Under the pieces are notes generated by a model. The model was not told the origin of the DNA, did not search any database, and saw nothing but the letters and a program-made list of their open reading frames with translations. Shown here in pieces: positions 39,491 to 48,254 of a stretch of DNA of 59,707 nucleotides. Where the stretch lies: NCBI GenBank assembly GCA_016710095.1, contig JADJLL010000050.1:1-59707 (forward strand), in the 5' to 3' direction. Positions within the stretch are counted from its first letter, which is position 1. The number at the start of each line of letters is the position of its first letter. A program made the position numbers and the translations under genes. The DNA comes from Candidatus Eiseniibacteriota bacterium (lineage in GTDB: Bacteria > Eisenbacteria > RBG-16-71-46).

Positions 39491-40147
39491 CTACGCCGTG
39501 ATCGTCGTCGGATCCACGGACACGCCGCGCTCGCGCAGCAGTTCGCGGATCTTCGTCTTCAGCAGGTCGATCGCGACCTTGTTGTGGCCGCCGCCGGGAA
39601 TGATCACGTCGGCGAAGCGCTTGGTCGGCTCGACGAACTGAAGGTGCATCGGGCGCACGCTCTCCTCGTACTGACGAAGGATCGAGTCCACCGCGCGGCC
39701 GCGCTCGATGAGGTCGCGCTTCAAGCGGCGGATCAGGCGCACGTCGGCGTCCGCGTCCACGAAGAGCTTGATGTCCATCAGCGCACGAAGCTCGGGATCG
39801 TGGAAGATCAGGATGCCTTCCAGCACGACGATCAGGTGGTCGCTGATGCGACGCGTCTCGGGCAGCCGACAGTGATGCGTGTAGTCGTACACCGGCTGGT
39901 CGATCGCCTTGCCTTCGAGCAGCTCGCGCAGGTGCGCGGCCAGGAGTTCGTTGTCGAAGGCGTCGGGATGATCGAAGTTGCGCGCCTCGCGATCCCGGAA
40001 GGGGATCTCCTCGAGGTTCTTGTAATAGGAGTCCTGATCGACGATGACGACTTTCTCTGACCCGAGTTCACGCACAATGGTGCGTGCGACCAGGGTCTTT
40101 CCGGAGCCGGAACCACCGGCGATGCCGATCAGGATGCGTCGCGCCAT
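39491..40147 (-). CDS. udk: Uridine kinase
   Basis: This 218-residue cytoplasmic kinase makes UMP and CMP from uridine and cytidine. The P-loop is GIAGGSGSGKT (residues 8-18). Other hallmarks are VDQDSYYKNL, NFDHPDAFD, QPVYDYTHHCR (nucleoside binding) and VVLEGILIFHD; the lid has DADVRLIRRLKRDLIERGR. Length and motifs fit standard Udk. It stands alone with its own terminator and adds pyrimidine salvage to the nucleoside genes of the window. Confidence 0.97.
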   Translation of the reverse strand: MARRILIGIAGGSGSGKTLVARTIVRELGSEKVVIVDQDSYYKNLEEIPFRDREARNFDHPDAFDNELLAAHLRELLEGKAIDQPVYDYTHHCRLPETRRISDHLIVVLEGILIFHDPELRALMDIKLFVDADADVRLIRRLKRDLIERGRAVDSILRQYEESVRPMHLQFVEPTKRFADVIIPGGGHNKVAIDLLKTKIRELLRERGVSVDPTTITA

Positions 40148-40216
40148 ACGAGCCGCACCCTAGCTTGGGCCTCGCGCGCGGTCAACGACGCGCGTTCATG
40201 AACTTCGTTCGGTGCG

Positions 40217-41134
40217 TCAGGGCTTCGGCGTGAACAACAGCGTCGCCTGATGAGACGGGTCGGTCAGCCACGGGAAGAACGTGCTGTGGCCGCGGTTCGT
40301 GGTCATGAAACGCATGAGGTACTCGTCCCAGAACGCGTCGCCCTTCCAAAGGGCGCGCGACGCCATGCCGTTCGCCAGCGTGCCGAGCGCGCCGGGCTGA
40401 CGGCGCATCTGGTCCTTCACGGGCCGCGTCAGGTCGCCACCGAGCAGCCACGCCACGCTGCGGCGGACGCTCTCGAACATCTCGCGATCCATCGTCGTTT
40501 CGGCGAGCTTGTCCATCTGCGCGGCGAGCTGCGACGGCAGCGCGGCCGGCACGGTCTCGCCCGGGCGCGGCTCGGGATAGAAGCGCACGAGGTCGGCCTC
40601 GTCGTAGATCGAGTAGGAGAAGCGCGACGACAACGGCGGCGCGGGTCGCCCGAGGCTGTTCGTGAGCCACGGCCCGGTGATGACCATGGACAGGAAGAAC
40701 GCCGGGTGCAGTGAGTCCTCGATCGCCGGCGCGAACACGCCCACGGCGCCGATCGTGTGGTCGAGCCCGGAGAAGGGCGTGGCGCGCAGGACGGGGCGGA
40801 GCGTCGCCGGAGCGGCTTCGGGCTGCGCCGTGCCGCCAGGGATCGAGCCGAACTCGCGCTCGATGAGCGCGCGGATGTCCACGTCGCCGAAGTCGCCGGC
40901 GATCGCGAGCGAGGCGTTGGCCGGGACGTACAGCTTCTGGAGCTGTGCCACGGCTTCCTTGAGCGGGAGAGTCTTCAGTCCCGCACCGGACGACAGCCGC
41001 AGGATCTGCTCGTCGGTCGCGCCACGGGCCAGCTCGCGCACGCGGTAGTACAGCGCCAGGTCGGCGCGTCCGAAGTGCCGGAGCGCCAGGTCGCGCACGT
41101 CGTCGGCCGCCATCTGGAAGTCGGCCGGCGTCAC
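40217..41134 (-). CDS. M16 peptidase-like protein, C-terminal piece
   Basis: These 305 residues begin inside an M16 domain (MTPADFQMAADDVRDLALRH) and include KLYVPANASLAIAGDFGDVD, the conserved end of the first M16 half, followed by the second half. The GTG at 41134 overlaps the stop of the upstream piece by 4 bp (GTGA). Together the two make about 450 residues, a normal single-chain M16 B-type length, so one base has probably been lost at the junction. A genuine split with coupled translation cannot be excluded. Confidence 0.82.
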   Translation of the reverse strand: MTPADFQMAADDVRDLALRHFGRADLALYYRVRELARGATDEQILRLSSGAGLKTLPLKEAVAQLQKLYVPANASLAIAGDFGDVDIRALIEREFGSIPGGTAQPEAAPATLRPVLRATPFSGLDHTIGAVGVFAPAIEDSLHPAFFLSMVITGPWLTNSLGRPAPPLSSRFSYSIYDEADLVRFYPEPRPGETVPAALPSQLAAQMDKLAETTMDREMFESVRRSVAWLLGGDLTRPVKDQMRRQPGALGTLANGMASRALWKGDAFWDEYLMRFMTTNRGHSTFFPWLTDPSHQATLLFTPKP

Positions 41135-41568
41135 TTCACGCCGCGCATGCGGGTCGCGACCTGGTGGAGCACGCCGGGGAACCGGTCGGGCGCGGCGATC
41201 TCGGTGAGCGTCGCGAGGCGCTCGTTGACCTGCACGCCCCAGCCCAGCGGGCGGAGGCTCGCCATTTCCTCGCGCGAACGCTCGGGAATGTCCCCGGCCG
41301 GCGCGTGGAACTGCAGCTCGGCGAGCAGCTGCGCCATGCCTTCACGGGCGGGCGGCTCGTAGGACGAGCCGGCCCGGTACGCCACGACGATCGCCACCCC
41401 GGAGGCGCCGGGCACGTGGCGGGCGCGGACTTCGAGGCCGTTCGCGAGCTTCCAGCCGTCGAACATCGTGCTGTCGGGCAGCAGCCCGGCCGCCGCGGGG
41501 CGGGCGAAGAGCAGCAGCAACGGCAGGGCGAACGTGAGGGCGCGGCGAAGGAATCGAGGGCTCGACAC
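41131..41568 (-). CDS. M16 peptidase-like protein, N-terminal piece (degenerate active site)
   Basis: The GTG start at 41568 follows GGAG at good spacing and gives a signal peptide (RALTFALPLLLLFARPAAAG). The M16 fold begins at WKLANGLEVRARHVPGASGV and AIVVAYRAGSSYEPP. Where active members have HxxEH (A-H-L-L-E-H-M), this protein has GMAQLLAELQF: both His and the Glu are gone. It is therefore probably a non-catalytic M16 subunit, like those that pair with active partners, and would be periplasmic. No active M16 partner is visible in the window. It continues as the 40217-41134 piece. Confidence 0.8.
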   Translation of the reverse strand: MSSPRFLRRALTFALPLLLLFARPAAAGLLPDSTMFDGWKLANGLEVRARHVPGASGVAIVVAYRAGSSYEPPAREGMAQLLAELQFHAPAGDIPERSREEMASLRPLGWGVQVNERLATLTEIAAPDRFPGVLHQVATRMRGVK

Positions 41569-41693
41569 GGGATCTCCTGCGGAGGAAACGGACCTTTGGG
41601 GGAGGCACCGGGCGGAAAGTCTAGCACGCGTCATGGGCCGGGAGCCGTGTTGCCGTTGTGAAAGAACCGGGGCGCGGCTATCCTGCGCGACCC

Positions 41694-42281
41694 ATGAGCA
41701 CCCCCGACGAAGCCACCGTCCGACGCCTCGTACGCGAGGCCGTCGAGCGCGCGCTGGGACCGGCCAAGCCGGCCGGCACCGCGAGCGCCGCAGCCCCTGC
41801 CTCCAAGCCCGCCTCCGCGCCGCAGGTCGTTTCACCCAAGCGCGTCGCGATCGGCTGCGACCACGGCGGTCTCGAACTGAAGGAAGTGCTCAAGCGGGCG
41901 ATCGCCGAGGACCTCGGCTGGGAAGTGCACGACTGCGGGACGCATTCGACCGAAGCCGTGGATTACCCGGACTTCGCCGCCGCGGTCGGGCGCGAAGTGG
42001 CCTCCGGCCGCGCGGCGCGCGGCATCGTGATCGACTCGGCCGGCATCGGCTCCACGATGGCGGCGAACAAAGTGCAGGGCGTGCGATGCGCGCTCTGTCA
42101 CGACGACGCGACGGTGCTCAACAGCCGTGAGCACAACGACGCGAACGTTCTCGCCCTCGGCGCGCGGATCGTGCATCGCGGCGCGGCGACCAAGATGGTG
42201 CGGTTGTTCCTGCAGACTCCGTTCGCCGGCGGCCGACACGAGCGCCGAGTCAAGAAGATCATGGCGCTGGAGCGAAGCTGA
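41694..42281 (+). CDS. RpiB/LacAB-type sugar-phosphate isomerase with N-terminal helix extension
   Basis: This 195-residue protein has its RpiB domain starting at residue 48: RVAIGCDHGGLELKE, CGTHSTEAVDYPDFA, GIGSTMAANKVQGVRCALCHD, SREHNDANVLALGARI. The usual catalytic Cys position (CGTGIG in E. coli) reads IDSAGIG, so Asp/Ser replace it. The first 45 residues form a short amphipathic helix (TVRRLVREAVERALG) and an Ala/Pro/Lys linker, the pattern of an encapsulation peptide of bacterial microcompartments. From family knowledge, RpiB-like enzymes occur in sugar-phosphate-utilising compartments. No shell gene is in the window. It lies 52 bp upstream of adenosine deaminase. Confidence 0.92.
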   Translation: MSTPDEATVRRLVREAVERALGPAKPAGTASAAAPASKPASAPQVVSPKRVAIGCDHGGLELKEVLKRAIAEDLGWEVHDCGTHSTEAVDYPDFAAAVGREVASGRAARGIVIDSAGIGSTMAANKVQGVRCALCHDDATVLNSREHNDANVLALGARIVHRGAATKMVRLFLQTPFAGGRHERRVKKIMALERS

Positions 42282-42333
42282 CTCCGGCGCTTTTTCGTAG
42301 GTGCCCAGTTCGGCGCCAGAGGAAGCCCTCTTC

Positions 42334-43407
42334 ATGAAGCTCTCGCACGACGTCATCCGCCGCCTGCCCAAGACCGAACTGCACTGCCACCTCGACGGAA
42401 GCGTGCGGCCCAAGACCGTGCTCGAGCTGGCCACCGAGCAGGGCGTCAAGCTCCCGACGACCAACCTCGCCAAGCTCACGCGCCTCATGCAGGCGGGCAA
42501 GCGCACGCGCAACCTGGGCGACTACCTCAAGATCTTCGACATCACGCTGAGCGTGATGCAGGAGAAGGAGGCGCTCTACCGGATCGCGTACGAACTGGTC
42601 GAGGACTGCGCCGAAGAGAACGTGCGGCACCTCGAAGTGCGCTATTCGCCCATCCTGCACCGCAAGCGCCGGCTCTCGTTCCCCGACATCGTGGACCCGG
42701 TGATCGCCGGCCTGCGCGACGCGGGCGCCCGCAACAACATGTCCACGGGCGTGATCATCTGCGGCATCCGCTCGATGAGCCCGAAGGTCTCGATCGAACT
42801 CGCCGAACTCGCGGTCGCCTACAAGGGCCGCGGCGTGCTCGCGTTCGATCTCGCCGGCCAGGAGAAGGACTACCCGGCCAAGGCGCACCGCGAGTCGTTC
42901 GAGCTGATCCACAAGAACAACATCAACTCGACCGTGCACGCGGGCGAGGCGTTCGGCCCGGAGAGCATCGGGCAGGCGCTGCACTACTGCGGCGCGCACC
43001 GCATCGGCCACGGCACGCGGCTCCTCGAGGACGACGGCCTGCTCCGCTACGTCCGCGATCACCGCATTCCGCTCGAGATGTGCCTGTCGTCCAACGTGCA
43101 GACGCGCGTCTCCAAGACGCCGCAGGCGCACCCGTTCGGCAAGTACTTCCGCCAGGGCCTGCGCGTGACGCTCAACACCGACAACCGCCTCATGTCGGCG
43201 ACGACGGTGTCCGACGAGATCGAGCTCGCGGTGAAGGCGTTCGGTCTCAGCCCGTACGAGATCAAGCGCATCATCATCAACGGCTTCAAGAGCGCGTTCA
43301 TGCCGTACCCGCAGAAGGCGCGCATGCTGCGCGAGGTGAACCTCGAGATGGATCGCATCTTCCTCGATGCGTTTCCGCAGGAGTACGACCTGCGCGGAAG
43401 CTACTGA
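42334..43407 (+). CDS. add: Adenosine deaminase
   Basis: This 357-residue zinc enzyme converts adenosine to inosine. ATG 42334 was chosen (GAGGA 10 bp upstream; the protein then starts just before the first motif); a GTG at 42301 is possible. Zinc and catalytic motifs are LPKTELHCHLDGS, STVHAGEAFGPESI, HRIGHGTRL, LEMCLSSNVQT and LRVTLNTDNRLMS. The last motif has Asn where mammalian enzymes have a second Asp, as in the bacterial subgroup I recall from Streptomyces. It is probably co-transcribed with the RpiB-like gene: purine nucleoside breakdown followed by pentose-phosphate handling. Confidence 0.92.
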   Translation: MKLSHDVIRRLPKTELHCHLDGSVRPKTVLELATEQGVKLPTTNLAKLTRLMQAGKRTRNLGDYLKIFDITLSVMQEKEALYRIAYELVEDCAEENVRHLEVRYSPILHRKRRLSFPDIVDPVIAGLRDAGARNNMSTGVIICGIRSMSPKVSIELAELAVAYKGRGVLAFDLAGQEKDYPAKAHRESFELIHKNNINSTVHAGEAFGPESIGQALHYCGAHRIGHGTRLLEDDGLLRYVRDHRIPLEMCLSSNVQTRVSKTPQAHPFGKYFRQGLRVTLNTDNRLMSATTVSDEIELAVKAFGLSPYEIKRIIINGFKSAFMPYPQKARMLREVNLEMDRIFLDAFPQEYDLRGSY

Positions 43408-43414
43408 GCGCGAG

Positions 43415-45352
43415 GTGCGCTCGAGGCCCCTTCTCACAGCCCCACTCGTCGCCGCGGCCCTTCTGGCCCTGGCGCAGCCGGTGCGCGCGGCGGACTTCGC
43501 CGTGCGCATCGCGGGCGTGAACCGCGTGGGGCTCCAGGTCTCGAACTACGGCTTCTTCGGGAACAACTTCGGCTCGCGTTCGCCCTCGTTCGAGTTCCCG
43601 CTCGGGCAGGGCTACGAGCACCTGTCCCGCGCCGGACTGTGGGTCGGCGCGCGCGCCCTCGACGACGAGGGCGTGTTCACGGGTGTCTCGGCCGCGATCG
43701 TCGACAACTCGCAGGGCTCGAGCGGTCCCGCCGAAACCGAGTACACGCCGATCAAGGGCACGCTCACCGAGCGCTCCCGCATCCAGAACGCGGCCCGCTA
43801 CTCGCCCGACGCGATCTCGGACCAGGACCTGATCGCCGAGTACGCGGACACGCCGGCGAAGCCGTCCTCGGGCTTCCAGCGCGAGCCGCACCGGCCCATG
43901 CACCTGCGCATCACCCAGCGCACGCTCGGGTTCACGCTGCAGGCGGCCGACGCGTTCGTGGTGTCGAGCTTCACGATCCACAACGACGGTCCGGCGCTGC
44001 AGGACGTCTGGGTCGGGCTCTACGCGCAGATCGTGAGCGGCAACCGCGAGGCCTACACCATGTGGCCGCCCTCGGCGGGAACGGGTCCGGGCTCGTGGTA
44101 CTACAAGACGTACTTCGAGTACGACTCGACGCACTCCATGGTGGCCGAGCGCTACTGCCGCGCGCTGCCGGTCTTCGACGGCTGCGTCGTCTCGTACTGC
44201 CCGCCATGGGTCGGGCTGCAGTACCTCCGCTCGATCTCGCACACGCCGGCCACTCCGCGCACCGTGCACCGCTGGTGGGTGTGGTCGCCGGGCGACACGA
44301 CCCGCGACGAGGACTTCGAGCGCTACCGGCTCATGTCGGGCGGTGGCGCGCCGAACCCCGACCTGTGCCCGTTCGACGGGTCGTGCTCGCCGATCCAGCT
44401 GCTCAGCGTCGGGCCCTTCCCGCGCATCGAGGCGGGCGATTCGCTGGTCGTGGACTTCGCGTGGGTGGGTGGGGACGATCGCGCAAGGCTCACGGACTAC
44501 GCCGACTACGCCTCGTTCGCCGCGAGCATCGACTACCACCTGCCGAGCCCGCCGCCCTCGCCGAGAGTGCACATCGAGTCGGGCAACGGCCGAGCGACGG
44601 TCTGGTGGGACGACTCGCCCGAGTTCGCGTCCGACCCGACGAGTCCCGCCCCGGGCGGCCGCGACTTCGAGGGCTATCGCCTCTACCTGGGCCTCGATCG
44701 CGAGCGGCCGGGCATGCTCGCCCAGTACGACCTGCCCGACACGACCGGCTTCAACACGGGACTGACGCGCGCGCTCGCGCCGCAGCCGCTGGTCGCCGAC
44801 GGCATCACGTACCGCTATCGCCACGAGCTCACGAACCTGAAGAACGGCTTTCGCTACTTCGGCGCGATCACGAGCTACGACACCGGCGATCCCGGAGCGC
44901 CGCCGCTCGAAAGCGGGCTCGGGCAGAACAAGTTCGCCCTCGTGCCCAACGCGCGCGCGGGCGAACGCGGGGGCGTCACGGTGTATCCGAACCCGTACCG
45001 CGTGGACGCGGCCTGGGACGCGGGAGCCTCGGCGAGACGGCACTACGTCTGGTTTGCCGGACTTCCTTCGCGATGCACGATCCGTTTGTACACGCTGTCG
45101 GGCGATCTCGTGTTCGAGAGCGCCTTCGACGGCAGTAGTTATCACGGCGAGAGCGCGTCGGGTCTGTATGATCCGACTCGAGATCGCGACATCCAGGCGC
45201 CCTCGCAGTCCGGAGGGGCCTACGCCTGGGACTTGATCACCGCCCGCGGACAAGCCGCGGCGTCGGGGTTGTACGTCTGGTCCGTCGAGGACCGTGACTC
45301 CGGTGCCATGTCTCGCGGGAAGTTGCTGCTCGTGAAATCCGATCGGGAGTAG
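43415..45352 (+). CDS. Secreted protein with NPYR-type C-terminal domain (paralog of 50447-52480)
   Basis: The GTG start at 43415 gives a signal peptide (MRSRPLLTAPLVAAALLALA, cut near VRAADF). The protein has 645 residues. The N-terminal half carries VSNYGFFGNNFGSR, GYEHLSRAGLWVGARA and DDEGVFTGVSAA, shared closely with the 50447 gene product. Residues 380-520 hold a fibronectin-like module (TVWWDDSPEF ... FEGYRLYLGLDRERPGMLAQYD). The end is a distinctive domain: VTVYPNPYRVDAAWDAG, TIRLYTLSGDLVFE, AWDLITARGQAAASGLYVWS and GKLLLVKSD. The tail is the sorting-domain type seen in uncultured FCB bacteria. It is 7 bp behind adenosine deaminase and 103 bp ahead of the TonB receptor. Confidence 0.88.
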   Translation: MRSRPLLTAPLVAAALLALAQPVRAADFAVRIAGVNRVGLQVSNYGFFGNNFGSRSPSFEFPLGQGYEHLSRAGLWVGARALDDEGVFTGVSAAIVDNSQGSSGPAETEYTPIKGTLTERSRIQNAARYSPDAISDQDLIAEYADTPAKPSSGFQREPHRPMHLRITQRTLGFTLQAADAFVVSSFTIHNDGPALQDVWVGLYAQIVSGNREAYTMWPPSAGTGPGSWYYKTYFEYDSTHSMVAERYCRALPVFDGCVVSYCPPWVGLQYLRSISHTPATPRTVHRWWVWSPGDTTRDEDFERYRLMSGGGAPNPDLCPFDGSCSPIQLLSVGPFPRIEAGDSLVVDFAWVGGDDRARLTDYADYASFAASIDYHLPSPPPSPRVHIESGNGRATVWWDDSPEFASDPTSPAPGGRDFEGYRLYLGLDRERPGMLAQYDLPDTTGFNTGLTRALAPQPLVADGITYRYRHELTNLKNGFRYFGAITSYDTGDPGAPPLESGLGQNKFALVPNARAGERGGVTVYPNPYRVDAAWDAGASARRHYVWFAGLPSRCTIRLYTLSGDLVFESAFDGSSYHGESASGLYDPTRDRDIQAPSQSGGAYAWDLITARGQAAASGLYVWSVEDRDSGAMSRGKLLLVKSDRE

Positions 45353-45401
45353 TCGGGGGAGAACGGCCCAAGGTGTAGTGGCACCGGCACAAAAGGACCG
45401 C

Positions 45402-45428
45402 TTGACCATGCCGGAGCCGCGCCACTAG
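45402..45428 (+). promoter_or_regulatory. Possible promoter before the TonB receptor operon
   Basis: TTGACC (45402-45407) and CACTAG (45423-45428) are 15 bp apart, short for sigma-70. They lie 28 bp upstream of the receptor's ATG. This is the only promoter-like sequence in the 103-bp gap. Confidence 0.3.
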
Positions 45429-45455
45429 GGTCGCCGTCCAACCTTCACCCACCTC

Positions 45456-48254
45456 ATGAAAACACTTCGACTCGCATTACTCGCCCTTCCGCTGCTTCTC
45501 CTCCTCGGTCTCGCCTCGGATGTTTTCGCTGCCGACGTGGGTACCATCACCGGCCGGGTCACGGACCGTCGGACCGGTCATGCCATTCCATTCGCCAGCG
45601 TCGGCCTCGTCGGCCAGAAGCGTGGCGGGCTGACCGACTCCGAAGGCCACTACACCATTTCCGGCGTTCCTCCCGGCACGTACGAGGTGAAGGTCCAATA
45701 CCTCGGTTACAAGCCCGGTGGAGCCGCCGCGGTGGTCGTGACCGCTGGCAAGGCCACCACGCTCAACGTCGCGCTCGAGGACATCGTCGTGCGCGAAGAG
45801 AAGGCGGTCGAAGTGACCGCCGAGCGCCGCCTCGTCGAGGCTCGCCAGGGCGCCACCGTGCGCTCGGTGAACGCCAAGGACATCCGCAACATGCCCGTCA
45901 CCACGGTCGGTGACGTCATGCAGCGGCAGGCCGGCATCAGCACCGACGCCGAGCAGATCCACGTGCGCGGCGGCCGTGCCGACGAGACGATCTTCAACAT
46001 CAACGGCGTCACGAACCGCGACCTCGTGACCGGCCAGTCGACTGCCGGCAACCTGAATGCGCGTTCGGTCGAGGCGATGGACGTGAACACCGGCGCACTC
46101 GACGTGCGCTACGGCCAGGCGCTCTCCGGCGTCGTGGACATCCGCCTCAAGGACGGCCGCGACAAGTTCGAGGGCGGCATCACGACCACCGCCGGCAGCT
46201 ATGGCGGCCGCTCGTGGCAGGTGCTCGTCTCCGGCCCGGACCCGATCTGGTCGCGCGGCCTGCGCGCCATGGGCGTCAAGGTGCCCGGCACGGTCAGCTC
46301 GATCCTCGATCTTTCCGGCAGCCTGTTCGAGACGCGCTTCCGCTACATGAACACGCCGAACGCGAGCCTCTGGGACCGCTCGATCTCCCCTCCGGCATGG
46401 CCGCGCATCCACTCGGGCTACGAAGACTCGTTCTTCGGCCACAAGTTCAAGTACTCGGACATGTGGTCGCCCTCGGCCGACAACCGCTGGTCGGGCCGCT
46501 ACGGCCTCACCTGGAAGCCGACCAACCGCGACAAGATCAACTACAACTTCTCGAAGCGCATCGCGATCGACCAGGGCTTCTCGCGCAGCTCGATCACGGC
46601 TTCGGGCGATCAGGTCGACCCGGCCTACCCGTGGCAGTGGGATCACCGGATCACGAACGCCCCGACGATCTTCGAGGACAACGTCCAGACGTCGCTGCAG
46701 TGGCGCCGCACGCTGTCCACCGCCGGCTACACCGAGTTCCAGGTGTCGCGCTACTTCTTCGCGCAGCGCACCGACGTGCTCGGCAAGAACTGGCTGGAGT
46801 ACGAGGAGCCGGACGATCGGTCATTCCCGGTCGGTGACCCGCGCCGCGACGACTACTTCGTGGACACGGGCGACGGCGACACCTGGCAGGACCGCCGCTC
46901 CACGAGCTGGTCGCTCACCTGGAACCTGACGCAGCGCGTCGCTCGCCGTCACGAGATCGAGGTCGGCATCGAGCACCAGTTCCAGTCCGTCCAGTACATC
47001 ACGATCGAACGTCCGTGGGTGTACGACCAGGACGGCCTCGGCGCCTCGCACGATCTGTGGCAGGCGCATCCGTGGGTCGGCGACATGTACCTGCGCGACA
47101 AGCTCGAGTTCGAAGGCTTCACGGCCAACGTCGGCGTCCGCGCCGACTACTGGTTCGTCGGCCGCGAAGCCGAGATGGCGCTCGCGGACACGAGCCGCGC
47201 GAACATCGCGGCGTCCACGCGCAACCAGTTCTTCGAGGACACGCGCTCGTTCTTCGGCCGCCGCTACAAGATGCACCTCTCGCCGCGTGTTTCCGTGGCG
47301 CATCCGATCACCGAGTACTCGAGCTTCTTCTTCAACTACGGCGAGTTCACGCAGAACCCGTCGTACCGCTACGTGTACTCGAAGCTGAACTCGATCTCGT
47401 CGGAGTCGTTCCCGCTGCAGGGCAATCCGAACCTGAACCCGCAGATCTCGGTGAACTACGAAGTCGGCGCCAAGCACCAGTTCCACCCGAAGGCCGCCGC
47501 CAACGTCTCGTTCTTCGTGAAGGACGTCTACGACTACCCGGCGTCGACGCGAATCGACCCGGTCGCCGGCACGAACCTGTCGTCGTACTTCATCTACCTG
47601 AACGGGCACTTCTCGCGTTCGAAGGGTTTCGAAATCGAAGTCGAGAAGCAGGTGTCGAACCACTGGTCGGGCAAGCTGTCGTACTCGTACCAGCAGACGA
47701 AGGGCAAGAGCAGCGACCCGAACGAAGACCGCGTGCTGCAGGAAATCGGCGGCAGCAACGAAACGCGTCTCTCCGAGGTGTTCGTGCGCTGGAACCGCCC
47801 GCACAAGATCTCGGGCTCGTTCGACCTCCGCTTCGACAAGGAAACCCCGGCGGCGCTGAAGTTCATGAAGCAGACCGGGCTGAACATGTTCGTCCAGGGC
47901 CAGTCGGGCCGTGCGTACACGCCGTACGACCGCACGGGTGACTTCGCGGTCGGCGAGCCGAACTCGGCCAACGCGCCCGTGCAGATCACGACGGACATGC
48001 GCTTGAACCGCTGGTTCAAGGTCGGCACGCGCCGCTTCGACATCTCGCTGCAGGGCGTGAACATCTTCTCGAACCGCCTCATCTATCGCGTGGACCCGAT
48101 CACGGGTCGCGGTTACGTGTGGGGTCAGGGTTCCTTCGACCCCGACTACGTGACCCGGACGCTCAACGACTACGTGCTCGTTTCGTCGATCGGCGATCCG
48201 TCGAACTACGGCTCCGGCGCACAGTGGAGGATGACGCTCGATGTGGACTTCTAA
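45456..48254 (+). CDS. TonB-dependent outer-membrane receptor with N-terminal CarboxypepD_reg-like domain
   Basis: This 932-residue outer-membrane protein has a signal peptide MKTLRLALLALPLLLLLGLA and cut near VFAAD. Residues 30-110 are a carboxypeptidase-regulatory-like beta-sandwich (GTITGRVTDRRTGHAIPFAS, YEVKVQYLGYKPG), as in SusC-type proteins. The plug follows (NAKDIRNMPVTTVGDVMQRQAGI, IHVRGGRADETIFNINGV, LSGVVDIRLKDGRDKF), then a 22-strand-type barrel rich in aromatic residues, ending SGAQWRMTLDVDF with a C-terminal Phe. No SusD is present. It heads a five-gene operon and overlaps the next gene by 14 bp. The cargo is unknown; a surface assembly role is as likely as import. Confidence 0.96.
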   Translation: MKTLRLALLALPLLLLLGLASDVFAADVGTITGRVTDRRTGHAIPFASVGLVGQKRGGLTDSEGHYTISGVPPGTYEVKVQYLGYKPGGAAAVVVTAGKATTLNVALEDIVVREEKAVEVTAERRLVEARQGATVRSVNAKDIRNMPVTTVGDVMQRQAGISTDAEQIHVRGGRADETIFNINGVTNRDLVTGQSTAGNLNARSVEAMDVNTGALDVRYGQALSGVVDIRLKDGRDKFEGGITTTAGSYGGRSWQVLVSGPDPIWSRGLRAMGVKVPGTVSSILDLSGSLFETRFRYMNTPNASLWDRSISPPAWPRIHSGYEDSFFGHKFKYSDMWSPSADNRWSGRYGLTWKPTNRDKINYNFSKRIAIDQGFSRSSITASGDQVDPAYPWQWDHRITNAPTIFEDNVQTSLQWRRTLSTAGYTEFQVSRYFFAQRTDVLGKNWLEYEEPDDRSFPVGDPRRDDYFVDTGDGDTWQDRRSTSWSLTWNLTQRVARRHEIEVGIEHQFQSVQYITIERPWVYDQDGLGASHDLWQAHPWVGDMYLRDKLEFEGFTANVGVRADYWFVGREAEMALADTSRANIAASTRNQFFEDTRSFFGRRYKMHLSPRVSVAHPITEYSSFFFNYGEFTQNPSYRYVYSKLNSISSESFPLQGNPNLNPQISVNYEVGAKHQFHPKAAANVSFFVKDVYDYPASTRIDPVAGTNLSSYFIYLNGHFSRSKGFEIEVEKQVSNHWSGKLSYSYQQTKGKSSDPNEDRVLQEIGGSNETRLSEVFVRWNRPHKISGSFDLRFDKETPAALKFMKQTGLNMFVQGQSGRAYTPYDRTGDFAVGEPNSANAPVQITTDMRLNRWFKVGTRRFDISLQGVNIFSNRLIYRVDPITGRGYVWGQGSFDPDYVTRTLNDYVLVSSIGDPSNYGSGAQWRMTLDVDF

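Noticed and set aside
41694..43407. A microcompartment locus in this window.
   Set aside because: Only the RpiB-like helix suggests it; no BMC shell protein, aldolase or aldehyde dehydrogenase gene is present here.
45456..48254. A SusCD-type polysaccharide utilisation locus.
   Set aside because: No SusD-like lipoprotein, glycoside hydrolase or hybrid sensor lies beside the receptor; the two operon lipoproteins are an NHL propeller and an Ig-type protein.
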